From: Omphiscola glabra
Taxonomy: Eukaryota; Mollusca; Gastropoda; Lymnaeidae
Assembly: GCA_964017045.1 (NCBI GenBank)
Contig: OZ024798.1
Location: forward strand, 31,734,347 to 31,798,346
Reading direction: 5' to 3'
DNA: 64,000 nt
Made by a program: the position numbers and the translations under genes
Notes under the pieces: generated by a model
The model's input: the letters and a program-made list of their open reading frames with translations, nothing else
Database searches by the model: none
Told to the model about the DNA's origin: nothing
Part shown: piece by piece, positions 47,501 to 59,741 of the stretch
Position numbering within the stretch: the first letter of the stretch is position 1
Layout of the letters: the number at the start of each line of letters is the position of its first letter

Positions 47501-49635
47501 GGAAGCTTTTAGAAAATAATGTTTTTTTCAAAATGACTATTTACAAAGTATATACAAATGATAAACATACAATCACAATACCAAAATTACTAAACCAATT
47601 TTAATTGTAACTACAGATTGTGCAAGAGCTAAGAAATATAGGCATACTAATTTGTTTTATTGCAAGAATAAACACACACAAAATAACACCCAAGCAAAAG
47701 AGATAATGTGAAATTTCAGTATTTTCAATGAGGAATTTTTTGTTCTTCATATTAGTTATGATAAAAATAAAATTGTAAAGCCAAAATCATTTGACATTAT
47801 GTGAATTAAACTATAAATCAACATATTTACTTATTGTGGTAGAGTTGAATAAATTAATAATGAAGGAAACACAAACTGTCTGTTGAGTGATTTGTAGGTT
47901 AGTAAGTGAATTAATGTTTTTTTTTTTTCTAATTTAGTGGTTCTGGTAATATTTCTGCTATTTGACTGGTCAACAGGCGTAAAAATATTAAAAACACTAT
48001 TCTATAAGATTATTGATGTGAGAAGTTTTAAGCTTGTAAATTATTGTTTTATCCTAATTATGAATTCTAGTTATCTTGGTTTGAGATATCCATGCAAAAG
48101 TTATAAATTATAATAGTATTTTAAACTACTGTTTCTTTTTATGTGTATAGTTAGCATAGTATAGCAAAGTCTAAACTTAATTTTCATATTAAAAAAGACA
48201 AAAGAAATTATACTAAATTATGCATTTTAATATTTCTCAACTGTAGTCATTGAAATGACTTTCCTAAAAAGATTGCTCTTATTTTGGTTTGTTGTAGTAA
48301 ATGACTCTTCAATAGTAAAGAAAATAAAGAAATAGAGAATATTGCACATTATTTGAAGAATGCATAAAAATAAGAAAATAAGAGCCAGTAAGAAATATGA
48401 TGCACTAAAATATCTACATTGATGATCACAGAGAAATAAAACACAGTCAAAGGTTTACTCAGCAATAGAAGAAATCCAAAGAGTAGGAAACGCCTATTTA
48501 TTAACATCTACAATTAACAACATTAAATAAAAAGAATGCAAATATTACTACTGCAAAAATAGAAAAGATGACTAATAAAAGTAAAGCATAGCTAAAATAT
48601 GTGATTTAGAATGTCTTAACATTTCAACTAACAGAAAGGCTTGTAAAAAATCTCCTTTTAGTTTATTATAATCTAATTATTAAGGACTTAACTTTCTTTC
48701 TTGTTTAAAAGCACCAGCCTAAGTACACAACCATAACTTGCCAAATGCAAACATTTTTTAAAAAAATCAGTGAAATCATTTTTACAATTATACATAATAA
48801 CATATTTGTAACATGCAAAAGAATATCTTTCATCCATGAATAATGAAAATTGAAAATAATTATACAAATTTGCCCTTTGTTCAGGATTTTAATGAGTTTT
48901 CCAATAGCATATTCCTAACATCGGCTTTTGAGTTTTCAAATTAATGACACATGATACATTAATGCCTTTGATGAGAATATTAAGTTTTGAAATAAAGTCA
49001 TTAAGAACTTTGAAATTAAAGTAATAGAACTGGATATAATATTAAGACTATATGGACACATATATTCAATAAAATTGAATTGCTTTTAAAATTTATTTAT
49101 GAAATGCACTTCCCATTCTAAACTTATTGACAATAATAATTCAGTCTGTTGATTCCAAATTAAATGTCCACAAATTTCATTATTTTAGATTTGGAATGTT
49201 AGACATTCTAGTAAATAAATGTGATAGTTGTAGAAATTTAAAAAAAAAACGGTTTTAACATATATCTAAGTTCAATAGCGTTTAAAATAAAAACTTATTT
49301 CAAAATTACTTAATAAGACACTAAAATCACTTAATTTTTTATGTTCTTCTCATTTTAACCTTAAGCAGTTTTTAAGTTATTTAATAAAAGATTTTCTGCC
49401 TTAAACAAATTATGTTAGTGCCTACATTTTTTGTTGCAATTGTCAAAAAATAATATATATTTCAGTATCTAAGAACATAATATTTATCATATCAGCTGTA
49501 TGAAAACATGTTGATGACACACATAAGAAGTCAAAGATGTAGTTAATATCAGAGCAATAATGGAAATAGACATGTAAATATTCCATACACATGATGCCTA
49601 ACATACATAACTATCAAAGAGAAATAAGAAACAAT
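44541..49635. other. AT-rich gene desert, includes transporter 3' flank
   Basis: About 5 kb of strongly AT-rich DNA without a supported exon. The right end must include the 3' untranslated region of the glutamate transporter; a minus-strand AATAAA near 49092-49100, some 540 bp after its stop, is a possible poly(A) signal. Confidence 0.5.
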
Positions 49636-52600
49636 TTAAAGCTGATCCTCTATTCCCCCCTTTTGACTATTAGTCAGAGATTTCCTCTTCTTGCTTTCCT
49701 GTAAGTCAAAGTCTGGTCCATCATCAAGGGCTGGGTGTGCATCTATCTGCAACTCCTTTTTAGATAAGTGCTCCACCACTGCTGCTCCATAACTGTCACC
49801 TAGCACATTGGTGGATGTACGGAAGCGATCTCTGAAGAAACAAAGTTTAATTCAGAGAATTGAGAAATCTATGATAAGAATAAACTCAGCTGTTAGATAT
49901 AATGTTAAATAAGTATTTGAAAATAAATAGAATAACAATTTAGTACAACTTTAACTTGAATTTAAAGCTTGCTAAAAGTAAAAATGACTTGATTTGTTTT
50001 TAAAATGTACAAACAGAGACTTAATTGAGGCATCCTAAAGTCAGGACAAACCAGTTGTTTATTCAATTTTGAAATTTAAAATAATGAAAAATACATAGTA
50101 ATGTGTTAGAAAATAATGTTATTGAATTTATTTTTAGTAATATACCTGGTAGCACTATTTTTCCAGGTTCTTAAAAATAAAATCAATCTGTGTTAACATA
50201 AATACCAATGATACCAATGAGGTTACTATTATTACAGAGACAAAAATTTTCTACTTACAAGAACCAGTCAACAGCTAAAATCAAACTAATATCATCAGCT
50301 GGTAGACCAACAGATGTTAATACCATAATCATTGTGACTAACCCAGCACTCGGTATTGCTGCAGCTCCTATACTGGCACAAGTTGCAGTTAAGCTGGAAT
50401 AAACATTGTTCTTTATAGCTTGCCCATATTGCTTAATACTACAATTTAATTGCCTGGTATTAAAAAAAACTAACTGAGTAGCTTCTATTTTCAATTAAAT
50501 TGAAGGGTTCTAATTTTTTTAAGGTCCAAAATTGTACTGGCAGCTGTGTGGTAACATAACTGGCAAAATTGGTCCTGCAAGGCACATAACATTACCACAG
50601 CGTCTTTATTTTTATTTCAGGAGGGAATGAAAAATACTCATTGATTAATTTTTGATTATGTGCTTGAATGTTATAATGCTGCATTTTTTTATGACTTCAG
50701 ATCAAAAGCACATGTGATATTTTTACATCTTTAAAAATTTGTTCAAGTAATATTTAAAAGAAATAACTTTGTATTATAAACCTTTCAATTTTTTTTGTCT
50801 ATACTTATGGAAATAAGATGCTATTAACTACCTATGTTTATATGGGTTAAATTTATTTGTTAAAATTCAACATGTCACTCATAATTGATTTTAGGGTTAA
50901 AATTAATTTTTTTAAATTTGACATGTAAAATTGTCATGATAGATACTACTTTCCAAAGGATCCAAGTGAAACTTGAAAGGAATTATAAAAGGTAACAATT
51001 ATAAAGATCTGTTGAAGTACCTTATTGCCACAATCTCTCCAAATCCCAACTCAATGCCATTCATTTGTGCTATGAAAATTGGGGCTACTGCCTCATAGAG
51101 GGCCGTCCCGTCCATATTAATGGTAGCACCTATGGGGAGGACAAACCTTGTCACCCTCTTGTCGATGTTTAGATTATCTTCCAGGCACCTAAAGGTAACA
51201 GGCAGAGTTGCTGTGCTGGAAACAAAAGAAAAAAAGGTGAATAAAACAGTTATGATGGCTGGCAAAATAAAAAATTGACTTCTAACTAATTTAAGTGGTA
51301 TTAAACAGGGTTTAAGCACATTTTATAGTTATTATAGGAATAGTTTCATGTTCAATGACTAAAACAATTCATGAAAATTTAAATATAATCATGGTATGAT
51401 TAGTGCATTAAAATTAAAGATAAATAAATATTAATTTGAAAAAAAAACATGATTTGTCATGTCACAAAATTTGTGCATAAAAGTAAAAATAAAATGACAA
51501 TGAATTTCTTTACCTGGATGCGGTTCCAAGGGCCGTCACCCAGGCCTGGATTATCCCCCAGAAGATCAGGTAGGGATTCTTGCGAGCAATGATAAAATAG
51601 ATGGCAGGTAAAATAACAAATGTGTGGATGGTTAGACCTAAAAGGATGGTGATCATGTACATGCCCAGCTGGGCACCTACTTTAGCTGGGTCATCAAGCT
51701 CAAGAATTTTGCCAGTGATCAGAAACATAATACCTATGGGTGAGTACCTGTGAAAAGAATACTTTAGCTTCATTTTACTAATTATGATTGATTATAAAGT
51801 AATATATGTAATAAATATCTTTCCTTTCACAGCTGAAACTTTAGACCATATAAATCAATATTTGAAAATAAATTGATTGTTTAATAGATGATATTCATAT
51901 TCTGAATTTAATTCTTTTAGCAATAAAATTTTAATTAAAACATTTTATTTCAACGAGAATAACTAAATGAAATGGGATTTCCTTATCCTTACCACATGAC
52001 AATGGTGACCATCTTCATAATGATCTCATTCAAAACCTGGAAGAAATCTATCATTATCTGACCTCTTGACCCCATATTGCTAATCAGGATACCAAAAGCA
52101 GTACAGAATGTGATGATACCTGATTGTAGAAGACAAGCAGTAAAATATTTGTTTAATGCCTTATCCTTTCATAAAACTCAACAATGAAAGAATATATTCT
52201 TATGGGTGTAAAGAATGAAATAAACCATAGAGTTATAATTTCCATTAAAAAAAAACAAGATCTTGATATTTATTACATCTACATAGGTATACAATTATTG
52301 ACAGTGATAAAAACTTGAGGCTATCTCGGAGAAGTATTTCATTAATATATATGGATTTAATGATTTTTGTACCGGTATACAAATCTTTCTTGAAGTCCAG
52401 ATGTCAAAAATGATTTTGAAATTTTGTTTTATTTCCATGACAAAATATTGAACATTTAAGAAATAAGCTGTGATTTTCAAATTCTGTTCCAGACCAAATT
52501 TTTTTATATGGTCACTATAATAATATACCACTTTTAAAAGAAGTATACATCAAATCAGGTTAAATAACAAAACACACATTGTGGATATTTGAGAAAATAG

Positions 52601-55600
52601 TGTTCAGTAATAATAAAAAAAAAAAGCAAAATTATGACCTCAAGCTTAAACAAATTAAGAATTAAATAAAATGAGCAGGCCTTTATTATGGTGCCCAAAC
52701 ACTTTTTCTCTTAAGAGTGAAGACTAACCAAGAACGTTAACTCCATCTGCCATTGGGTATTTCCGAACCCAACTTGTAACTGTTTCAGTTATAATAGTTT
52801 CATTGGTTGAGTTGCTAACAATAGTTCTCTGGGTTGTGGTGATGACAGTTGTGATGGTGGTGAGAAGGCTGTTATTGAAATCTACCATCACAGAATTGGT
52901 CGGCTTTGTCACTATGAACTCTTCCGGTTCTTCCTGTTCATAAACTGTCATCGAATGCTGGAAGCAAGCTTGAATTATATTGGGTGGGAAGATGTTTCTG
53001 ATAAGAAGAGATAATTATTCTTGATGAATAAGCAGCTCAGTTACTATAATTTTTTTTTTTAAATTCACGAATTACAGGATTTGCCATCCGTCTGTGTCTA
53101 TCTCAAGAATGTGACAAATGTTTGAGAGCATTTGAGCCAGTTTTCATTATTGCTAACAATAAATTTTAAAATCTAATTTTTTATATTTTTTACAATTTTT
53201 TGCATCATCATCGATAATTATCTGTTATTTAATTTGTCTTTGGAAATTTAAATCATTTGATGATCCACCACAATTAATCTACTGGTATTAATGATGTTCT
53301 CGAAAGTTAAGTGCATAACACATTTAAATACCAATACTTAAGAATAATTGTAAAACTATTTGAACACATATGTGGTATTTTCATATGACAGAAGAAATGA
53401 TCAAAACTACCATAAAATTTTTGTTCATACTCTCTGTTCTTGGGAAAGACCAAGGAGAAGAAAATGTTTCACCTTATTAAGTCAAGGAAAGCATCCAATG
53501 AAGACGCTGATCTTTTTTCTCTTTTACTCCTCCTCCTAATTCCTCCATCATATTCACCAGGATGGATACTAAGAACAAGAATTATGCCTAAGATGATGGC
53601 TACAAATGTTGTAGATAAGTAGTACACAATGGCACGCAGGCCCATTCTTCCTGAGTTTTTAGCATCTAAGGATGCCAGACCTGAAAAATTAAAAAAAAAT
53701 TTACTGAATACATTCCAATATTTTCAAAAACACATTTGAAAGATTATGTTATTTTAATAAATAAATCCATGAAAAAATAAAACTGTGAAATATTAATTCA
53801 ATTATTATTTCAATTATGCCACAAGCTCACCATTTTATTGATTTGGGGGCCATCAATAAACAGCGTCATGGTCTAAAAAATAGGGGAGGGTATATGAATT
53901 TGTGATAAAAGTTTCTATTGTAATTGTATGTTACAATTTTGTGACGATTTGGGGGCAAAATAAATTGTCAAAAATTATGTGACGTCATTTATTTGTGGCC
54001 CTTTGCAGGTAGCTATAGTTATTAGAACACATTTTTTTTCCACCCACCTGTAATCATACTACTGATGATCAAAGGTACAATCAACATTTTTAGCATCCTC
54101 ATCAAGAGATCTCCTGGAAAGGAGACTAACATGATTGCGTCTCCTGACATCTGAACTGGCCGCAAGGCGAATCCAAATATAATACCCAGGACCACTCCGG
54201 TTACTGTTAAAACTAAAAGCAGATTTTTCCTGCACCATTTTGGAGTCTGAAATCAGAAAAGAATATGACGTTTAACACTTCAGTATCATATAATAATAAA
54301 AAAAGTTGATTAAAAAAACACGCTTCATCCCTAATTGAGGTTAGAAGCGCTATAAAAATACAAAACGCAACAATACAAAATCTACATACAAGCCCATGGA
54401 CAAAACAAGCCAATATACATAGAGGAATTTGAGCAAGCTCATTGAAAACAAGGAGGTAGACTACATCACACCAGCTAGTGAGTTCGAAAATGATGTGTTT
54501 TCAACTCAGTTTTGAAAAACTGCTGTGTCTAGCTGTTTCTGAGAGGGACTGGAAGGCCGTTCCAGATATAGAATCAGAATGAAGCCGAGGAACATTGCCG
54601 AGTTTAGTACACTTGTAGGCTATGTATTCTTTTGAATAATGTAAACATAATTTATTTAAACAATTAAAAAACTTAAATTTTTTTGAAGCTATTAAGAGAA
54701 AGACACCTTCTACAACTAATTACAAAGCGAATTCTTCTTAAAACTGGTTACAACTTTATTACAAGATTTGGAAGCAAGCATGCAATTAGAAAAGGAACAC
54801 TTTCGGAAAGCACAGACTGGCATGCGTAACCAACTATAGGGGAGGACTGATCAGCGCCAATGAAGAAAATAACCTTGACATTGAGGAACTTTATTTGCTC
54901 ACTTTGAAATTCACAAGCTCACTTGAACGTCCCTAGATTGAAGAACGCAGACCTAGACTGATCACACCATGATCAATGGAAAATAACGACTATCTCTTCG
55001 AGATGTCCGAGGGCGCTGATATCGATGGTGACCAAAGTCAAGTCCCCAAGGGAATATTTTATTACTGTTATATACAAGATTTTAGTTGGTGAAACCAATA
55101 CAACAATTAAAACATCAAAAGAGCCATAATAGAAGTGGTGGGAGGAGGTGGTGGGAGGAGTGGTGGGGAGGTGGTGGGAGGTGGTTGTGGGAGGAAGTGG
55201 TGGGAGGAAGTGTTTGGAGGAATTGGTTGGAGGAGGTGGTGGTGGAGAAAATTGTGTTAGGAGGTATTGGTGGGAGGTGGTGGTGGTGGGAGGTCAGAGG
55301 ATATAGGAAACTCAAGAGGACATAGCAGATATCCATCCGATGAAACAAAAGGAAAACAATTGAAGAAAGCTGACTGCTAAAGAATATAATATGGAAATGA
55401 GACGAGTGAAATGTTAAATTTGAGCCATTAAACCCCCTGCTCTCTCACAGACATCTTTAAGGCTGAAGAACCCCCAGCTCTCACAGACATCTTTAAGGCT
55501 GAAGAACCCCCAGCTCTCACAGACATCCTTAAGGCTGAAGAACCCCCAGCTCTCACAGACATCCTTAAGGCTGAAGAACCCCCAGCTCTCACAGACATCC

Positions 55601-57780
55601 TTAAGGCTGAAGAACCCCCAGCTCTCACAGACATCCTTAAGGCTGAAGAACCCCCAGCTCTCACAGACATCCTTAAGGCTGAAGAACCCCCAGCTCTCAC
55701 AGACATCCTTAAGGTTGAAGAACCCACAGCTCTCACAGACATCCTTAAGGCTGAAGAACCCCCAACTCTCACAGACATCCTTAAGGCTGAAGAGAACTTA
55801 AACAATGATATAGTTACTATTATCATTTATGAAGTAAAATAAGCCATACAAGAGCTGAAACGTGGCAAGGGAGCAAGAGTAATTATACACACAGAATTTG
55901 TGTAAATAAAACAAAATACGTTTAGCTTTAATAATGATCATACAGAATACAATCTAAACATTTCGGCTAATGCCTTCATCAGTAAAACAAATAAAAACAT
56001 TCATATAAGTATAAATTAAATGTACATTATATATATCTATATATATATATATATATATAGATACACACACACACATGCATCGTACCTAAAAATGATAGAA
56101 AAGAATAAGAGTGGGCGCAAGAGAGCAAGGGATGGCAGAATCAGCAGAGATTTTTCCAGAAATTTCATAGGTCTTGCAACATATAACGCAGTACTGGAAG
56201 ACCAATGGCGTACTGCTATTTAAATGCAGCGCTGGCAGACCACTGCCATATTAGAAAGGAAACTGGAAGATTTCCATATATTTTCCCTTGAAGGCTATAT
56301 AGAATCTTCTGGACAAAGATACTAAAAAAAAAAAAAAGAACTAAGACGTCGAATGATAGTGACAACCATAAAGTGACTATGCTAAGACAGACAGTCCTGG
56401 ACAGCGCTAAGATGGAAGGATCGGTACAGCGCTAAGATGACAGCTCATGGCAGCACTAACATGGACATTCTAGGACATCGCTAAGACGCCAACCCAAGAC
56501 AGCACTAAGACGGACAGCCCAGGACAGCCCTAAGACATGAACAGCCCTGAAAACCGAACCCACGGTAGACTCAAAGAGACCAGACGCACAACAATAGTAA
56601 AAGATCTGCTCAATAGAAAATCTGACTCTGCGGACTGTTGCCGAGGAAGATACCGACAGACAAAAAATATGCTCATTGCCTCAAGCCCCGGTCTAAAATG
56701 ACTGAATGAATTTAATTGAGTTTTTGACTGCTCCTCCCGCCCCTGACAGAACACCCCTCCCTAATCTCTATTCGCCATTATATTTATATGATTAAAAAGT
56801 CAGCCCCCCCCCCCCAAATCAGTGCCAGGTAGTAATCCAGATTTTTAACATGTGATATAACATAAAAACAATCATTGTTCTCTCTGTAAACAAATTAATA
56901 AATCCCGATACATGCAGAAATGACTTATAATGTAGTTGTTTCCCTTTAACGTTTCGGTGTTTAAATTTACGTCAGTTGAGCTAAATTTAATGTTTTATAT
57001 TATTTTTTGTGTGTGGCTAGAATGGGGACGACAATGGCATTAATATCCCAACAATGCTAGCCAAATGTTATTTTGGCATTTTTATAAATAGGTTTTAAGT
57101 TATTGAACTTATATCTTTCTACGGCTTCCAGCCACCACAGGCCGCCATCTTATTTGTATTTTATTTCGCCAATAGGTATATCGATCTCAGTTATCCCACA
57201 ACAATTCGATGTAAATTATTCACCAGACAAAGCTGTATGCCAAGATACTGGGCAGTTGCAAAGCAGTGAACTAAAATGTATTTAATCGTTACCATTCATG
57301 TCAATAAGGATAAAAATCAACGAACTTTCCCCTGTTATACCTATCTATATATAGCAATAAAACGAAACATTCCCTGTTATACCTATCTATATATAGCAAT
57401 AAAACGAAACATTCCCTGTTATACCTATCTATATATAGCAATAAAACGAAACATTCCCTGTTATACCTATCTATATATAGCAATAAAACGAAACATTCCC
57501 TGTTATACCTATCTAAAAATAGCAAAAGAACGAAAAACCTTCCCCGTCATACCTATCTATATATCTACATATAGCAATACCACAAAAAACATTGCTCGTT
57601 TTATGCATGTATATATCTATATATAGCAACACAATTAATTTAAAAATCTCGATTCCTTACAGCATTGAGACAAGAGACACAATTCCCCAGAGGGTCAGTC
57701 CTGTCTGTAAATTTAACTCCCGGATTCTTGTCCTTCTGGTCGGAGCTCATCATGGGCTCCCCTGCTCCAGACTCGGCCAT
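49636..57780 (-). CDS. EAAT: Excitatory amino acid (glutamate) transporter, SLC1A family, complete
   Basis: Minus strand, nine coding exons: 57780-57661, 54246-54048, 53680-53473, 52997-52729, 52119-51993, 51747-51514, 51215-51021, 50393-50259, 49831-49636. Phases all agree and give 560 residues. The protein is a Na+-coupled plasma-membrane carrier that clears glutamate/aspartate. Seen: first membrane segment [39 protein letters not shown]; a long extracellular loop with N-glycosylation sites (FNNS, SNSTNET); hairpin 1 at TALGTASSTATLP (one Ser of the usual SSSS is Thr-substituted); the Na+-binding NMDGT in [14 protein letters not shown]; hairpin 2 [12 protein letters not shown]; and the last segment [17 protein letters not shown], whose Asp and Arg bind acidic substrates, as in EAATs and not in neutral ASCT carriers. 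Orthology to a particular vertebrate EAAT is not decided. Intron 1 (3.4 kb) is full of tandem repeats. Confidence 0.95.
53847..54001. mobile_element. Small MITE beside transporter exon 2
   Basis: The ends GGGCCATCAATAAACAGCGT(CA) and, inverted, GGGCCACAAATAAATGACGT(CA) form an imperfect 22-bp terminal inverted repeat around a 110-bp interior with no frame. It lies 46 bp downstream of the exon 2 donor in the transporter intron. Superfamily not assigned. Confidence 0.6.
54247..55136. other. Transporter intron 1, left part
   Basis: No exon. The segment 54330-54600 reads like degraded repeat DNA (GAGAGGGACTGGAAGG and flanks) but has no clear relatives in the window. Confidence 0.4.
55137..55312 (+). 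repeat. GGTGGTGGGAGG low-complexity G-rich tract
   Basis: About 175 bp of irregular GGTGG/GGGAGG repeats on the plus strand with many runs of two to three G, hence G-quadruplex potential on the non-transcribed strand of the transporter. Frames through it are not genes. Confidence 0.8.
55440..55795. repeat. 36-bp minisatellite, about 10 copies
   Basis: The unit contains GCTGAAGAACCCCCAGC and TCTCACAGACATCC. Copies are nearly identical. The period is divisible by three, giving long repeated frames on both strands that are artefacts. Located in transporter intron 1. Confidence 0.92.
55959..55982 (-). ncRNA. Penelope-type tail, hammerhead-like motif (best match)
   Basis: On the minus strand: CTGATGAAGGCATTAGCC followed by GAAATG. 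Both core strands CUGAUGA and GAAA are present and separated by a GGC-AUUA-GCC hairpin. It is the least damaged of three such sites in the window. Preceding stem sequences could not be judged by eye. Confidence 0.5.
56033..56060. repeat. (TA)n microsatellite followed by (CA)n
   Basis: Uninterrupted TA dinucleotides, then ACACACACAC up to 56076. Intron 1 of the transporter. Confidence 0.9.
56380..56550. repeat. Degenerate tandem repeat of about 30 bp
   Basis: Five to six diverged copies of GGACAGCGCTAAGA-like units (GACAGCACTAAGACGG, GACAGCCCTAAGAC). Older than the neighbouring perfect arrays. Confidence 0.65.
57330..57525. repeat. 42-bp minisatellite, about 4.5 copies
   Basis: The unit contains CTATCTATATATAGCAATAA and CGAAACATTCCCTGTTATAC; diverged copies run on to about 57630, ending about 30 bp from the donor of transporter exon 1. 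Frames reading [14 protein letters not shown] repeats come from it. Confidence 0.9.
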
Positions 57781-58003
57781 GATTCACTCACTTGGACGCA
57801 AATGTCCACTTTCTCCGGCAGTTACAAGCAATCTGTAATGATAAATAAATGGTTCGAGGTCAAATTTAAAATTAGAATTTTTTACATTATTTGTTTGCTG
57901 TGGTCTTCTTTTTATTGTAAAAGGAAAAAAAAACAGCGCTATCTCTAAGTCACGAAAAACAACATAAAAATAAAATTAGTTCAGTTCGACCATCTATCTA
58001 AAC

Positions 58004-58203
58004 CAGTGGTTCTCAACCTTCCTAATCCCGCGACCTTTAATACAGTTCCTTATAGTGTGGCGACCCCCAGCCACAAACTTATTTTCGTTGCCTCTTCATA
58101 ACTGTTAAGTATAATAATGTGTATTCCGATGGTCTTAAGCGACCCCCGGGAAAGGGTCATTCGACCCCCAAAGGGGTTGCGACCCACAGGTTGAGAACCG
58201 CTG
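58004..58203. mobile_element. SPIN-like hAT MITE, 200 bp, with 8-bp TSD
   Basis: The ends CAGTGGTTCTCAACCTT and (inverted) CAGCGGTTCTCAACCTG form the terminal inverted repeat; ATCTAAAC is duplicated at 57996-58003 and 58204-58211. The interior carries the blocks GCGACCC, AAGGGTCATTCGACCCCC, GTCTTAAGCGACCCC and GAAC-like tail features that I recognise from the nonautonomous SPIN hAT family of vertebrates. It sits 224 bp upstream of the transporter start codon. Assignment to SPIN rather than another hAT with the same ends rests on memory of the family. Confidence 0.85.
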
Positions 58204-58573
58204 ATCTAAACAATCTTATCTACATTCCTCATAACGTCTTTTCCCAAGGCTAACTGGGCTTCAGGCTGGGTTTATAGATATTATAATTCAGGTGAGATAT
58301 TATAGGCAAGGAATGGGCTTTTACTCTCATGGTCTGCCAGCAGGGGGATAACGTCATTATAATCAAGGATGGTAAAGTAAAGAAAATGGAAAGAAAAAAG
58401 TTCGGCTTATCTCTCGTAGTGCGGAAGATTTCGAGCAGAGAGTTTCCACATTTGGCGACCACTGGACAATAAATTCCATTGAAATATATAATAAACAATG
58501 TAAGAGAAAACAAAAATAAGGTGGAGGCTTGACAACAAAATATCACGCATGATAAGCGTACGTTAACAATATC
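58204..58573. other. Upstream flank of the transporter
   Basis: No gene seen. Part of the transporter promoter or 5' untranslated region may be here, displaced by the SPIN-like insertion. Confidence 0.35.
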
Positions 58574-58715
58574 TGTCATGTACCTGTCATATATCTGTCA
58601 TGTACCTGTCATATATCTGTCATGTACCTGTCATATATCTGTCATGTACCTGTCATATATATGTCATGTACCTGTCATATATCTGTCATGTACCTGTCAT
58701 ATATCTGTCAAGTAT
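58574..58715. repeat. 22-bp (2 x 11) minisatellite, about 6 copies
   Basis: The unit is two related 11-mers, TGTCATGTACC and TGTCATATATC. Diverged TGTCA-containing units continue to about 58880. Confidence 0.9.
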
Positions 58716-59060
58716 TTGTCAAAGTACCTTCATGTATTTTTCCACATAATTGTCTCGCATTTCTCATGCATCTGTCACCTATCTGTCACTTATTGTCACG
58801 TAGGCCCTGCTGATCACGTATTCGACACGTTATAGACACGTATCTGTCACAAAACTCTCACGTGTGTCATGTACCTGTCTTCCATAGGGCAGAATGTACT
58901 ATGTATTACTGACATCAGTCTACACATTAAATCGATTGCACAGTGGTTTACGTAACTAGTTAAGAAAAATAAAAACACATTTTTTTTAGTAAAAGAAAGA
59001 TTCAAAGAACATTTATAGAATAAGAGATATGTGTTATATATTTAGCGTCTTGGCGGGAAC

Positions 59061-59170
59061 ACAGCCATCTCAATGCTGCCAGGAAGCCGCAGTTCTTTTT
59101 CACAATACTGATCTACACAGCCATCTCAGTGCTGCAAGGAAGCCGCAGTTCTGTTTCACAATACTGATCT
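59061..59170. repeat. 56-bp direct duplication
   Basis: Two tandem copies of a unit with ACAGCCATCTCA, GGAAGCCGCAGTTCT and CACAATACTGATCT differ at few positions. Confidence 0.88.
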
Positions 59171-59348
59171 ATCTTATAATTGATTTCATTTCATCGAGTA
59201 TTGTGAAACCTCCTCTGATGATATATACACTGAGCCCCTCTAGCGGATTAGATGGCGGCTCTCTATTGCACACTAAATAGTGCGGTGTTCAGAAAATCTT
59301 TGCAAGTGTAAAGGTTTTTCGTGATGCCATTTTTGACATCGTTACATC

Positions 59349-59741
59349 AGTAATGTAGGTTCTAAACACCAATAATATAGGTTCTAAACACCAATAATAT
59401 AGGTTCTAAACACCAATAATATAGGTTCTAAACACCAATAATATAGGTTCTAAACACCAATAATATAGGTTCTAAACATCAATAATGTAGAATCTAAACA
59501 TTAATAATGTAGGTTCTAAACACCAATAATATAGGTTCTAAACATCAATAATATAGGTTCTAAACACCAATAATATAGGTTCTAAACACCAATAATATAG
59601 GTTCTAAACACCAATAATATAGGTTCTAAACACCAATAATATAGGTTCTAAACACCAATAATATAGGTTCTAAACACCAATAATATAGGTTCTAAACATC
59701 AATAATGTAGAATCTAAACATTAATAATGTAGGTTCTAAAC
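59349..59741. repeat. 22-bp satellite array, about 18 copies, with 220-bp higher order
   Basis: The unit contains ATAGGTTCTAAACACCAA. A three-unit variant block (AACATCAATAATGTAG, AATCTAAACATTAATAATG) occurs at 59471 and again at 59691, exactly ten units apart, so a 220-bp segment was duplicated as a whole. The array ends where the hAT terminus CAGTGGCGTAG begins. Confidence 0.92.

Noticed and set aside
55428..55826. 132-residue repetitive frame ([12 protein letters not shown] repeats)
   Set aside because: Product of the 36-bp minisatellite inside a transporter intron.
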